From the IMG/VR virus record IMGVR_UViG_3300030103_001070, positions 1 through 34,393 of that record: a DNA stretch of 34,393 nucleotides. One strand, 5' to 3'. Below the pieces are notes generated by a model. That model was not told the DNA's origin. It worked only from the letters and a program-made list of their open reading frames with translations, and searched no databases. How positions within the stretch are numbered: the first letter of the stretch is position 1; every line of letters begins with the position of its first letter. This DNA is from a virus. Of this stretch, positions 8,496 through 16,805 are shown in pieces. The position numbers and the translations under genes are program-made.

Positions 8496-10154
8496 ATGGC
8501 TCTTAAAGCAGTAGGCAAACCAATCGCCGCACCGGCCGCACCGACCGCTGAACGCTTCACGCCAGAATATTTTGCTGGCCTTGGCCGGTCTGCGGCTCAG
8601 GGCATTTCGTTTGGAACCGCTGATGAGGCTGAGGCTTTTGTCCGTAGCTTAATTGGCGAGGAAACTTATAAGCAAGAGCGCGATAAAATCCGCGCTGGTT
8701 TAGAGAAGTTTCGGTCTGACTTTCCTGTTGAGGCTTACGGCACAGAAATAGTCGCCAGTCTTCCTGCGATGGGTGGCGCTGCGGCAACCCTTGCTCGGCT
8801 TGGCGTAAAGGGCGCTATGAAGCAAGCTGGTGCAGGCGGCGCAGCTTACGGTGCAGGCGCGGCAGAAGAAATGGAAGATGTGCCGGTAAGCGCGGCCTTA
8901 GGTGGAGCGTTGGGTATGGGCGGCGAGGCGTTAGCCCCTGTTGTTTCGCGTCAGGCACAGGCTCTTGGCAAAAAGATACCGCTAACCGTTGGGCAATACT
9001 TCCCAGGCATGAAACGAGCAGAGGAAGCATTAACATCTATGCCGTTTGTTGGGGGCGGTATCCGCGCCCAGCAAGAGCGCGGCATGAAGGCGTTTCCTGT
9101 GTTTATGTATAACCGCGCACTAAAGCCGCTAGGTATTGAGCTTCCTAAAAACACTGAGCCGCGCGTGGCTTTTAGTAAGGCCAAAAGCATATTCGACCAA
9201 AAATACAAGCAAGCCCTTGACGGCGTTGAGGTTGATGTTTCCGACGATCTTCTTGATGATTTGTCCAAAATAGTGACAACGGCAAAGCAAGAGGTTGGCG
9301 ACGCTGGATTAAAGAAGGGCGCTGACTTTGAAAATATGGTGATCCGTCAAGTTCTCGGCAGAGCAAAGGATGGAAAGTTATCTGGAGAGGCGATTCAGGA
9401 CATCCAGAAAAAGATCGGCGCTGAGGCTATGAGGTTTGGAAAAAGCACAGACCCCATAGATGGAAAGATAGCCACGGCATATAGCGACCTAGATATTGGC
9501 ATGATGGACTTAATTGCAAAATATTCACCAGCCAAAAAAGAGCTGCTGCAAAAAACAAACAAAGCATATTCGCAGTTTGTGCCTCTAAGGTCTGCCGCAG
9601 CAAAAGGTTATGAGGGGCAGTTTACCCCAGCTCAGGCTATGTCGGCTGTTAGGTCTGAGGAGCGCAAAGCTGGCGCGGCTGGCTTATCTCGCCTAGCTGC
9701 TGGCGAAGGTCGTATGCAAAAGCCAATTGAATTAGCGCAGCGGATTATAGGCCCATCTTTGCCAGATAGTGGCACGGCAGGGCGTATGCTAACTGGAGCC
9801 GCATTATACGGCGGCGGTGGCGCTCTTGTTGGCGCACCGGGTGGAATGTCAACCGAGGGCGCAATGTTAGGACTAGCTGGCGGTATGCTCGGCAGGGGTG
9901 CAACCACAAGAGGCGGGCAGGCGTTCCTGAAGCGTCTAGCTATCCCTGCTACAGCGGCTGGCCTACGCGCACCAGCAACGGCAGGGCTTTTGGCGCAACA
10001 AGTCAGCCCAATGATCCCGCAAGCCCAAGCTGGCTCAATCGAAGATATGGCGGCTGGCGGCAACATCGTCGGCTATGAGACTGTGACTGATCTTCTGGGA
10101 GATCGTGTGACCTACGCCAAGACAGATAACGGACGTTGGGTGCGCGTGCGCTGA
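8496..10154 (+). CDS. Internal virion / DNA-ejection protein 3
   Basis: A 552-residue protein. Residues about 80-165 are Ala/Gly-rich and hydrophobic (AAATLARLGVKGAMKQAGAG and following), then comes KIPLTVGQYFPGMKRAEEAL and TSMPFVGGGIRAQQERGMKAF. The 'P-L-T-x-G-Q ... R-x-E-E-x-L-T-S-x-P-x-V/L-G ... I-x-x-x-x-x-R-G' series is a signature I associate with large phage internal virion proteins. Charged helices follow (about 230-400). The C-terminal third is again Gly/Ala-rich and membrane-prone (about 425-490). It ends with the short strand-forming WVRVR. The protein probably enters the cell envelope during genome ejection. No lytic transglycosylase motif was found. Confidence 0.75.
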   Translation: MALKAVGKPIAAPAAPTAERFTPEYFAGLGRSAAQGISFGTADEAEAFVRSLIGEETYKQERDKIRAGLEKFRSDFPVEAYGTEIVASLPAMGGAAATLARLGVKGAMKQAGAGGAAYGAGAAEEMEDVPVSAALGGALGMGGEALAPVVSRQAQALGKKIPLTVGQYFPGMKRAEEALTSMPFVGGGIRAQQERGMKAFPVFMYNRALKPLGIELPKNTEPRVAFSKAKSIFDQKYKQALDGVEVDVSDDLLDDLSKIVTTAKQEVGDAGLKKGADFENMVIRQVLGRAKDGKLSGEAIQDIQKKIGAEAMRFGKSTDPIDGKIATAYSDLDIGMMDLIAKYSPAKKELLQKTNKAYSQFVPLRSAAAKGYEGQFTPAQAMSAVRSEERKAGAAGLSRLAAGEGRMQKPIELAQRIIGPSLPDSGTAGRMLTGAALYGGGGALVGAPGGMSTEGAMLGLAGGMLGRGATTRGGQAFLKRLAIPATAAGLRAPATAGLLAQQVSPMIPQAQAGSIEDMAAGGNIVGYETVTDLLGDRVTYAKTDNGRWVRVR

Positions 10155-10195
10155 TTATATGTTATAACTAAGGCTACGGCTTAGGAGAATAAGAG

Positions 10196-10834
10196 ATGCC
10201 TTTAACAAAGATTTCGCAATACAGCCAGACGGCAAGCTCAAACACGGATATTGACTCAATTGATTTGGGCGAAGGCACGATGGTGCCTAGTGACGTTAAC
10301 AACGCCTTGCGCGAGGTTATGGCGCATCTAGCCGATATGAACGCTGGCACGGCTGCCATTCAAGACACATTCACGCTGTCTGACCCTGCTGACGATACCA
10401 AGCAGGTGCGCCTCGATGCGGTTGGCATTACCACTGGCAATACCCGCGTACTGACAGCACCAGACGCTGATGTGACTATCGCTGGTCTTGAGGCTGCACA
10501 GGAGTTCACCAAGACACAGAACTTCAATGCGACAACGCTCACAGACGCCGCAAGCATTAGCTGGGATGCCTCAGCTAATCAGGTGACCAGTGTTACCCTA
10601 ACAGACAACCGCACGCTGGCCGCGCCTACTAATATGGTTGACGGCGGAGTATACACGCTGATGGCGATACAAGACGGCACAGGCTCACGCACACTGAGCT
10701 ACAACGCTGTATTTAAGTTTGCTGGCGGCGCTGCGCCAACGCTGACCACAACCGCAGCGGCGAAAGATATTTTGGTATTTTACAGTGACGGCAGCAATAT
10801 GTACGAAGTCGGTCGTAGCCTAAACGTAAGCTAA
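10196..10834 (+). CDS. Tail fibre adaptor / short fibre protein
   Basis: A 212-residue beta-rich protein with good AGGAG ribosome site upstream. Residues 35-55 hold PSDVNNALREVMAHLADMNA, a helical segment frequent near the N-termini of phage fibre proteins that dock to the baseplate or nozzle. The rest is repetitive and Thr/Asp/Ala-rich, with a YTLMAIQDGTGSRTLSY motif followed by VFKFAGGAAPTLTTTAAAKD and VFYSDGSNMYEVGRSLNVS; that ending is widely shared among tail fibre proteins and is recognised here from memory. It precedes the long fibre gene by 11 bases and may connect it to the tail. Confidence 0.78.
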   Translation: MPLTKISQYSQTASSNTDIDSIDLGEGTMVPSDVNNALREVMAHLADMNAGTAAIQDTFTLSDPADDTKQVRLDAVGITTGNTRVLTAPDADVTIAGLEAAQEFTKTQNFNATTLTDAASISWDASANQVTSVTLTDNRTLAAPTNMVDGGVYTLMAIQDGTGSRTLSYNAVFKFAGGAAPTLTTTAAAKDILVFYSDGSNMYEVGRSLNVS

Positions 10835-10845
10835 AAGGCGGTATA

Positions 10846-13800
10846 ATGAGTAATTTATTCTCAAGCGGTGGCGCTGGTAACGTAGGTGCATCTGGCATCA
10901 CCCAGCAATCCCTCAAATTCAATGATAACGATAGCCAGTATCTAGCCAGAACTCCTGCGTCTGCTGGCAACCGTCAAACTTGGACTTGGAGTGCTTGGGT
11001 CAAGCGTGGCAATTTGGGCAGCACACAAGTTTTATTTGGAACACAAGCAGATGGTTCTAATATTGGTCACATTTCATTTGAGTCAGACGATACCCTAAAA
11101 GTAAATAACAAAGCATCTACTACAGGTGATGAAGCAAAAACCGATATGGTTTTTCGGGATTGTTCCGCTTGGTATCATATTGTTATTGCTTTTGATGGCG
11201 CACAATCAACGCAAGCGGATAGAACAACTTTTTATGTCAATGGCGTTCAGCAAAGCAGGACTACCGTATCATCTAAATCATCTGGAAATGGCTATCTTAA
11301 TCTAGCCGCAGAACATGCTGTTGGGTCTAGGGGTCAAATATTAGGAAATTACTTTGACGGCTACCTAGCCGACATCCACTTCATTGACGGTCAAGCCCTA
11401 GACGCAAGCAGCTTTGGTGAGACTGTTGACGGCTACTGGAAAGCAAAAGACTACGCTGGCACCTACGGTACAAACGGTTTTCACCTTACCTTCCAAGATG
11501 ATGTTGTTTCTGAGGGGTTCAATGCTGTTGCCTATTCTGGGACAGGGGTGGCACAGAGCATTAGTGGGTTAGGCTTCGCCCCGGACTTTGTTTGGGTCAA
11601 AGAACGAACCAATACAAGTAGTCACATTCTAAGCAATTCTTTATCAGGTGCAACTAAACTTCTTTCATCAAACAGCACAGATACTGAACAAACGGATGCT
11701 AATAAGTTTTCTAGCTTTGATGCTGACGGTTTTAGCGTTGGCACATCTGGCGCAGTTAACGCTAGTGGCGATACCTACATTGGCTGGTGCTGGAAAGCTG
11801 GCGGCGCACCAACAGCAACTAACAGTGCCGGTGCAGGGGCTACCCCAACAGCGGGTTCTGTAAAGATAGATGGCAGTAATCTTGGTTCTGCTTTGGCTGG
11901 TTCGATACCAGCAACTAAGTTGTCGGCTAATACATCCAAAGGTTTTAGTATAGTTCAGTACACGGGAAATGGTACTAACGGTACAATTGCTCATGGTTTG
12001 AGCAGTGCGCCAACATGGATAATAGTAAAAAATAGAGATACCGCTGATAATTGGCCTGTTTGGCACTCAGGAATAGATATTACAAAATACATAAAATTAA
12101 ACGCTAATAGCGCGGCATCAACGCCAACTAATGCAAGGTGGAATGACACTGCACCAACGTCAACAGTGTTTAGCGTTGGGGATTCATCTGGTGATAGAGA
12201 AGTAAACAAAAATAATGAAAAATACATAGCGTTTTGTTGGACAGATATTTCTGGTTACAGTAAGTTTGGCTCTTACTCTGGAACAGGCTCAAATCATTCA
12301 GTAGCATTAGGATTTCGGCCTGCGTTTGTTATGCTGAAGCGCACCGATTCAACCTTTGGTTGGGTTATGCTTGATAACACTAGAGACCCAGACAATATTA
12401 TGAACTCTCGCCTTGATGCTAATTCAAATGGGGATGAATCAAGTGGTGAAAGGTTGCGGTTTACTAGCACTGGATTTGACGTAACGGCTGGAACTGATGC
12501 GGCTATTAACAACTCCGGCAGCACATATTTGTATATGGCCTTTGCCGACACTCGTGAAGCAGCGTTCTTCAAAGATGTAACCACCAACGGCAATCACTTT
12601 ACACCTGTGAACCTAGACTATCGGGATAGCTTGCCTGACAGTCCGGCGAACAACTTTGCTGTGATGAACCCACTTGATAAGGATCCCACTTGGACACTTA
12701 GTGAAGGCAACCTGAAAGTGTCTCTACTTGGGGTTGCTGGTGACGACGAAAACATTGCCAGCACAATGGCTATTCCAAATTCTAAGTTAATTTATTTTGA
12801 AGCTAAACCAAACAATAGTTTATACGGCGCAGTGGGTATTGCAAAACTTGGCTTTGCTGAATTAAGCGCATTTAGTGTTTCTGGTGCTACGGTTTTATAT
12901 CTTGGTGGTGGCGGCAATGCAAAGATTTATGTTGATGGTAGTATTTTGTTTGATACTGGCGCAACTTGGTCGCTTGATATTATTGGCGTTGCTGTTGATA
13001 TGTCAAACAGTAAAGTCTGGTTTTCAAAGAACGGAACTTACCTTGGTAGCGGTACACAAGACCCAGAAACAAATACTGGCGGTTTTTCAATTAGCTCTGA
13101 TGAAGTTATGCCTTATGGGTTTAAGGGCAACTCAAATGTGACGCAATCTTTCACATTCAACTTCGGTCAAGACAGCACCTTCGCTGGCGCAAAGCCGATG
13201 GGTGCGTTCACCGATGACAGCGAACTGGGAACATTTCAGTACCAGCCGCCAGTCGGTTTCAAATCCTTGTGTTCGGCTAACCTTCCAGAACCTACGATTG
13301 TGGATGGGTCTGAGTATTTCAATACGGTGTTGTACACTGGCAATAATAATTCACTCGCAGTCAGTGGCGTAGGTTTTCAGCCTGACTTTATTTGGGCAAA
13401 ATCAAGAAGCGGCTCTCGTGACCACATCCTTGTAGATGAGGTTCGTGGTGCTACAAAAATGCTTTCCTCGAACTTAACAGCCGCGGAGGTAACTGGAACA
13501 GACTTTGCCTCGTTTGATTCTGATGGGTTTAGTTTAAATGCAAAAGACACCACTGGTGGTTTAAATAGCTCTGGAGATACTTATGTCGCTTGGAACTGGC
13601 TTGCTGGCACAGCGTTCAGCAACGATGCTTCAGCGACAGGCGTTGGCACGATTGACAGTTCTGGTCAGGTGAATACAACGGCTGGGTTTAGTATTGTTTC
13701 GTACGTTGGGTCAAGCTCAAATCAAACTGTAGCTCACGGTCTGTCTAGTGCGCCAGAGATGATACTTGTTAAAGAACGAACCAGTACATCTGGATGGTTT

Positions 13801-14322
13801 GTTTATACAAGTCCGACAGGGGCAGGAAAGTATTTAGGTTTGCATAGCACAACGGCTGAAAGCTCAAGCACGGCAAGTTGGAATAATACTGCACCAACAT
13901 CATCTGTATTTTCTGTTGGCACAAGTGGTGGAACTAACCAAAGCAGTCAAGACTACATAGCCTACTGTTTCCATTCGGTGGCTGGCTACTCAAAGGTCGG
14001 CAGCTACACCGGCAACGGCAGCACAGATGGGCCGTTTTTGTATATGGGTTTCGAGCCTTCGTTTTTCTTGGCGAAAAGGTCTAACGGAGTCGAAAGCTGG
14101 TTTATGATTGACAATAAACGTCATCCTTTTAACGATGGTAATATCCCTAGATTGAGACCTAATCAAAGCGGTGCTGAAGCGGAAGATGCTTCGATTGCTG
14201 GTGACTTCTTGAGTAATGGTTTTAAGATAAGGGCTACGCAAAATATGATAAACACTTCCGGCGCAGAGTATATCTACCTCGCCTTTGCAGAAACGCCACA
14301 AAAATTCGCTAACGCCAGATAG
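10846..14322 (+). CDS. Large tail fibre with LamG-like, SPRY-like and six DUF7483-type modules
   Basis: A 1158-residue host-recognition fibre. Residues about 15-205 look like a concanavalin-A/LamG-type jelly roll (SLKFNDNDSQYLARTP at the start, FDGYLADIHFIDGQALDASS near the end). Then come three related modules at about 225-318, 363-466 and 473-568. Each has an (F/A)xPxFVxxK-R-type start, a central D/N-x-F-x-V strand and a Y(I/L)(G/A)(W/F/M)xF-type end. Residues about 615-775 resemble a SPRY-like jelly roll (GIAKLGFAEL to KVWFSKNGTYLGSG). A second set of three modules follows (about 825-921, 945-1047, 1051-1150) in the same order. The modules correspond to what I recall as DUF7483 in marine phages. 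The gene is richer in A+T than its neighbours, and it probably evolves by module exchange. No depolymerase active site or signal peptide is seen. Confidence 0.87.
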   Translation: MSNLFSSGGAGNVGASGITQQSLKFNDNDSQYLARTPASAGNRQTWTWSAWVKRGNLGSTQVLFGTQADGSNIGHISFESDDTLKVNNKASTTGDEAKTDMVFRDCSAWYHIVIAFDGAQSTQADRTTFYVNGVQQSRTTVSSKSSGNGYLNLAAEHAVGSRGQILGNYFDGYLADIHFIDGQALDASSFGETVDGYWKAKDYAGTYGTNGFHLTFQDDVVSEGFNAVAYSGTGVAQSISGLGFAPDFVWVKERTNTSSHILSNSLSGATKLLSSNSTDTEQTDANKFSSFDADGFSVGTSGAVNASGDTYIGWCWKAGGAPTATNSAGAGATPTAGSVKIDGSNLGSALAGSIPATKLSANTSKGFSIVQYTGNGTNGTIAHGLSSAPTWIIVKNRDTADNWPVWHSGIDITKYIKLNANSAASTPTNARWNDTAPTSTVFSVGDSSGDREVNKNNEKYIAFCWTDISGYSKFGSYSGTGSNHSVALGFRPAFVMLKRTDSTFGWVMLDNTRDPDNIMNSRLDANSNGDESSGERLRFTSTGFDVTAGTDAAINNSGSTYLYMAFADTREAAFFKDVTTNGNHFTPVNLDYRDSLPDSPANNFAVMNPLDKDPTWTLSEGNLKVSLLGVAGDDENIASTMAIPNSKLIYFEAKPNNSLYGAVGIAKLGFAELSAFSVSGATVLYLGGGGNAKIYVDGSILFDTGATWSLDIIGVAVDMSNSKVWFSKNGTYLGSGTQDPETNTGGFSISSDEVMPYGFKGNSNVTQSFTFNFGQDSTFAGAKPMGAFTDDSELGTFQYQPPVGFKSLCSANLPEPTIVDGSEYFNTVLYTGNNNSLAVSGVGFQPDFIWAKSRSGSRDHILVDEVRGATKMLSSNLTAAEVTGTDFASFDSDGFSLNAKDTTGGLNSSGDTYVAWNWLAGTAFSNDASATGVGTIDSSGQVNTTAGFSIVSYVGSSSNQTVAHGLSSAPEMILVKERTSTSGWFVYTSPTGAGKYLGLHSTTAESSSTASWNNTAPTSSVFSVGTSGGTNQSSQDYIAYCFHSVAGYSKVGSYTGNGSTDGPFLYMGFEPSFFLAKRSNGVESWFMIDNKRHPFNDGNIPRLRPNQSGAEAEDASIAGDFLSNGFKIRATQNMINTSGAEYIYLAFAETPQKFANAR

Positions 14323-14331
14323 GAGATACCA

Positions 14332-14874
14332 ATGGCATATAAGTACAGTGGTCGCATCGTCCGAGCCGGTAAGGCGTGGACTGACAATGACGGAATACAG
14401 CACCCAGCCAACTGGATGTTGTGGGATGACGCAACCAAAGCAGCAAAGGGGATAGTCTGGGAAGATGACCCAGCCAGCTTCGATGGGCGGTTCTACTGGT
14501 CAGCCGGTGTGGCTAAAGCACTCGATGATGTGAACGCGGTTGACGATAATGGCAACGCTATTATGGAAGACGGAAAACAGGTTGTAACGCTTGGCCTCAA
14601 GTCAAACGCCATTTCCGCAGTTAAGGCACAGGCAGGCGGCTTACTTGCGCCGACTGATTGGATGGTCGTGCGGTCTGCCGAGAATGGCACAGACATCCCT
14701 ACTGATGTCCTCGCCTACCGCGCCGCCGTTAGATCGGCCTCAGAGACCATTGAGACAGCAATCACTAACACTGCTGACCTTGCCGCGTTTATCGCGCTGT
14801 ATGACGTTCCTGTGGACGCTGACGGCAATCCTACTGGCAACGCACCTATCAACAACTGGCCGGATGTTATCTGA
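14332..14874 (+). CDS. Tail fibre assembly-like protein
   Basis: A 180-residue protein encoded directly behind the long fibre, the usual place for fibre assembly chaperones. A Trp-rich N-terminal half (AWTDNDGIQHPANWMLWDDA and WEDDPASFDGRFYWSAGV) resembles short fibre-associated proteins. The C-terminal half contains LLAPTDWMVVRSAENGT then IPTDVLAYRAAVRSASE, the 'T-D-W ... R ... (I/V)P..V..YR..VR' signature of DUF4376/tail-assembly proteins. AGGAG lies upstream of the ATG. Its stop overlaps the next start (TGATG). It could be a virion component rather than a chaperone. Confidence 0.78.
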   Translation: MAYKYSGRIVRAGKAWTDNDGIQHPANWMLWDDATKAAKGIVWEDDPASFDGRFYWSAGVAKALDDVNAVDDNGNAIMEDGKQVVTLGLKSNAISAVKAQAGGLLAPTDWMVVRSAENGTDIPTDVLAYRAAVRSASETIETAITNTADLAAFIALYDVPVDADGNPTGNAPINNWPDVI

Positions 14875-15056
14875 TGAACGAGGAAAACAAAGTCATCATT
14901 GACGTAGTTGCTGGAACAGGAACCGCCGCCGCTTATATGGCGATGGTGCCAGATTTTGTGGCTTTGTTTACTGGTGTGTGGATACTGATTCGGATATGGG
15001 AGACCAAGACCGTGCAGTCTGTTATCAGGCGTTTTACTGGTCGTGAAGAAAAATGA
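14874..15056 (+). CDS. Small one-TM protein, holin-like
   Basis: A 60-residue protein with a short acidic N-terminus, one hydrophobic segment (about residues 10-40, including MVPDFVALFTGVWILIRIW) and a basic C-terminus (RRFTGREEK). Proteins of this kind with an IRIWETKTVQ-type segment occur at the start of the lysis region in many marine phages and are usually called holin-like. It is coupled to the fibre-assembly gene (TGATG) and overlaps the next gene by ATGA. A second, larger holin candidate lies at 16805, so the two might act as holin and antiholin; that is inference. Confidence 0.7.
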   Translation: MNEENKVIIDVVAGTGTAAAYMAMVPDFVALFTGVWILIRIWETKTVQSVIRRFTGREEK

Positions 15057-15250
15057 ATCCGCTGATGCTGTTCGTGGTGGTGGTTATTCTGCCTAACGGA
15101 CAGCCGAGGGTTGATGCTGGCGTTGTAGATCAATGCCCAAATACGAAAGAAACCACTAAAATTTACGAGCAGGCAGTTCTTCGCGGTGATATAATTGACT
15201 GGCGTGCGAGATGCTATAGTAGTGATTTAATTTTACCAACCTTCACATAA
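15053..15250 (+). CDS. Small exported or membrane-anchored protein, unknown
   Basis: A 65-residue protein that starts within the stop of the previous gene (ATGA). The first 13 residues (MNPLMLFVVVVIL) are hydrophobic and could be a short signal anchor; the remainder carries two cysteines (in VVDQCPNTKE and RARCYSSD) that could form a disulphide outside the cytoplasm. It lies in the lysis region, so a spanin-like or accessory role is possible, but there is no lipobox and it is short for a spanin. Function unknown. Confidence 0.65.
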   Translation: MNPLMLFVVVVILPNGQPRVDAGVVDQCPNTKETTKIYEQAVLRGDIIDWRARCYSSDLILPTFT

Positions 15251-15264
15251 TAAGGAATGTTGTT

Positions 15265-15741
15265 ATAGACCCGATCACAATAGGAGCAGCAATCACTGGA
15301 GCAACAGCAGCTTTCAATACGATCAAGCAGATGATTTCTGCTGGCCGCGATCTGGAGAGCTGCATTGGCGACGTGTCTCGATGGATGAAGGCCGCCAGCG
15401 ACATTGACCAAGCCGAGAAGCAGGCGAAGAACCCGCCGCTATTCAAAAAGCTGAAGGGCGCAGAGGCAGTCCAAAGTGAGGCGCTACAAGTTTATGCCGC
15501 TAAGAAAAAGTTAGAAGCGCAACGCGCCGAGTTAAAGCAATATCTGCAAATGACGTATGGCCCGCAGGCTTGGGCTGACCTGATCCACCTTGAAGGCAAA
15601 ATCCGCAAAGAGCGTCAGGATATGATTTATAAACAGCAAGAGGCTCGCCAGAAAATAGTAGAGGCTATTGCGATTGGTGTGTTAGGCGTTGTATCGTTGG
15701 GCATATTCTTTTGGGTTATGTGGTTGGCGTCTAAAAATTGA
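15265..15741 (+). CDS. Coiled-coil protein with a C-terminal TM segment; start codon non-standard
   Basis: The first ATG in frame is at 15331, but conserved-looking coding sequence continues upstream: DPITIGAAITGATAAFNTIK precedes it and matches the N-terminus I recall for this marine-phage family (xDPITIG... xxGRDLxxC). The most likely start is the ATA at 15265, 9 bases after an AAGGA; an ATG at 15257 is out of frame and stops after three codons. From 15265 the protein has 158 residues, with a charged coiled coil (about 60-130) and a membrane segment near the end (VEAIAIGVLGVVSLGIFFWV). It sits within the lysis region and probably stands in the inner membrane with the coiled coil in the cytoplasm. 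A one-base error in the sequence near 15257-15265 is the main alternative. Confidence 0.75.
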   Translation: MDPITIGAAITGATAAFNTIKQMISAGRDLESCIGDVSRWMKAASDIDQAEKQAKNPPLFKKLKGAEAVQSEALQVYAAKKKLEAQRAELKQYLQMTYGPQAWADLIHLEGKIRKERQDMIYKQQEARQKIVEAIAIGVLGVVSLGIFFWVMWLASKN

Positions 15742-16151
15742 ACGAAACAACAACCGGGTTGATTGGCGAGTATATCGCGGCGGCTGCCATATTGGGCTTA
15801 GGCTGGCGCGTCTCTATGGCACAACAAGACCGTGTGGATATGGTGGCTTGGTATGGGCAAGATTTTATTCGAGTGCAGGCAAAGACTGCGAGTTTATTGG
15901 ATAATAGCAATCGTCGATCTCCGAGTCACCATTTCCAATTGGGTCACGGCTGTAAAACAAAAAAACTACCGACACAGGATGACTACGATGTTCTCTGCCT
16001 TGTTTCCCCCGATGCCAGAAGGGTCTTGTTCATGCCGGTTACGTCAGTACGGCAATACACTATGCGCCTGCAACCGTCGCGTTTTACGCCTGAAGCAGAA
16101 ACTGATAGTTGGGATAAAGCGGTTGCGATTGTTATGGAGACGAGGCGATAA
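15738..16151 (+). CDS. Putative PD-(D/E)XK endonuclease
   Basis: A 137-residue protein starting at TTG 15738, which overlaps the stop of the previous gene (TTGA). The sequence has the nuclease layout: E11 in TGLIGEYIAAAAIL, D34 in DRVDMVAWYG, and Q47-A-K49 in DFIRVQAKTASL. This is the G-x-x-x-E ... D ... Q-x-K arrangement of small archaeal-resolvase/PDDEXK_5-like enzymes. It would cut DNA with a divalent metal, perhaps branched or foreign DNA. It is unusual to find it inside the lysis cassette, between a membrane protein and the endolysin gene; its stop overlaps the lysozyme start by one base. Confidence 0.72.
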   Translation: MNETTTGLIGEYIAAAAILGLGWRVSMAQQDRVDMVAWYGQDFIRVQAKTASLLDNSNRRSPSHHFQLGHGCKTKKLPTQDDYDVLCLVSPDARRVLFMPVTSVRQYTMRLQPSRFTPEAETDSWDKAVAIVMETRR

Positions 16152-16600
16152 TGGATATTGAAAAATTAAGAGACGAGCTGATTGCTGATGAGGGCATGAG
16201 GCTAGACGTGTATCGCTGTACAGAAGGCCACCTCACTATAGGGGTAGGTCACCGTATCATTGAGGGCGACGCAGAACACGGAAAGCCAGAGGGCTTTACA
16301 ATTACTGAGCGCCGAATGAAGCAGTTATTTGATTTGGATATAGCTATTGTGCGCGAGGATTGTCACCGGCTCTATGAGGATTTTGTTGAACTTCCAGAGG
16401 AAGCGCAGCGCATCATTGCCAACATGATGTTTAATATGGGCTTGCCAACTATGAAAAAATTTAAGGGCATGAAACGCTGCGTCGATGCGCGTGATTTTTC
16501 TGGGGCTGCGTTAGAGATGCTCGACAGCAAGTGGGCGCGTCAACTCCCCAATCGCTCAGAGAGGCTGGTCAAACGTATGAGGGCGCTGGCTGATGGCTGA
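16151..16600 (+). CDS. Endolysin, T4-type lysozyme (GH24)
   Basis: A 149-residue muramidase that breaks the glycan chains of peptidoglycan at the end of infection. The catalytic signature E-8aa-C-5aa-T is visible: E14 (in LIADEGMRLDVY), C23 (in YRCTEGHLT) and T29, followed by IGVGH, so the Asp of T4 lysozyme is replaced by Cys as in some phage members. Later motifs (ANMMFNMGLPTMKKFKGM and SKWARQLPNRSERL) fit the family. There is no signal peptide or signal-anchor, so it needs a holin for release. Start and stop overlap the neighbouring genes, which suggests coupled translation in the lysis cassette. Confidence 0.93.
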   Translation: MDIEKLRDELIADEGMRLDVYRCTEGHLTIGVGHRIIEGDAEHGKPEGFTITERRMKQLFDLDIAIVREDCHRLYEDFVELPEEAQRIIANMMFNMGLPTMKKFKGMKRCVDARDFSGAALEMLDSKWARQLPNRSERLVKRMRALADG

Positions 16601-16805
16601 AGAAAACAAAAAGCCAATTGAGGCCAAGGTTGGCGAAAATAGTTTTGAGCTTGTGCTGAGAATTTTAGGCAACGAATTTGTGGCTATCAAAATAGGCTCA
16701 ACAAATTTTAGCGGCAAACTTATTGCCGGTGGTGTCTTGCTTTTGTTTTTCACATTTATGTTGATGGAAGTTTTTGGTCTATCCAGAATGTTAGGAGTTG
16801 AGTGA
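16593..16805 (+). CDS. Small one-TM protein of the lysis region
   Basis: A 70-residue protein overlapping the end of the lysozyme gene by 8 bases. The N-terminal half is charged and strand-forming (FELVLRILGNEFVAIKIGS) and the C-terminal half has one membrane segment (KLIAGGVLLLFFTFMLMEVFG). With no cysteine or lipobox it is not an obvious spanin. It is directly followed by the holin-like gene (TGATG) and could be its partner or an antiholin; family not recognised. Confidence 0.7.
   Translation: MAEENKKPIEAKVGENSFELVLRILGNEFVAIKIGSTNFSGKLIAGGVLLLFFTFMLMEVFGLSRMLGVE

Noticed and set aside
9632-10066. A 144-codon minus-strand frame within the third ejection-type protein gene
   Set aside because: Pro/Ala-rich mirror of a Gly/Ala-rich coding region; no ribosome site and inconsistent with transcription direction.
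10136-10172. Promoter-like TTGGGT ... TATAAC before the fibre adaptor gene, with a short CTAAG/CTTAG dyad
   Set aside because: The -35 is poor and spacing is off; the dyad is only 5 bp. The AGGAG ribosome site is enough to explain the conserved look of this gap.
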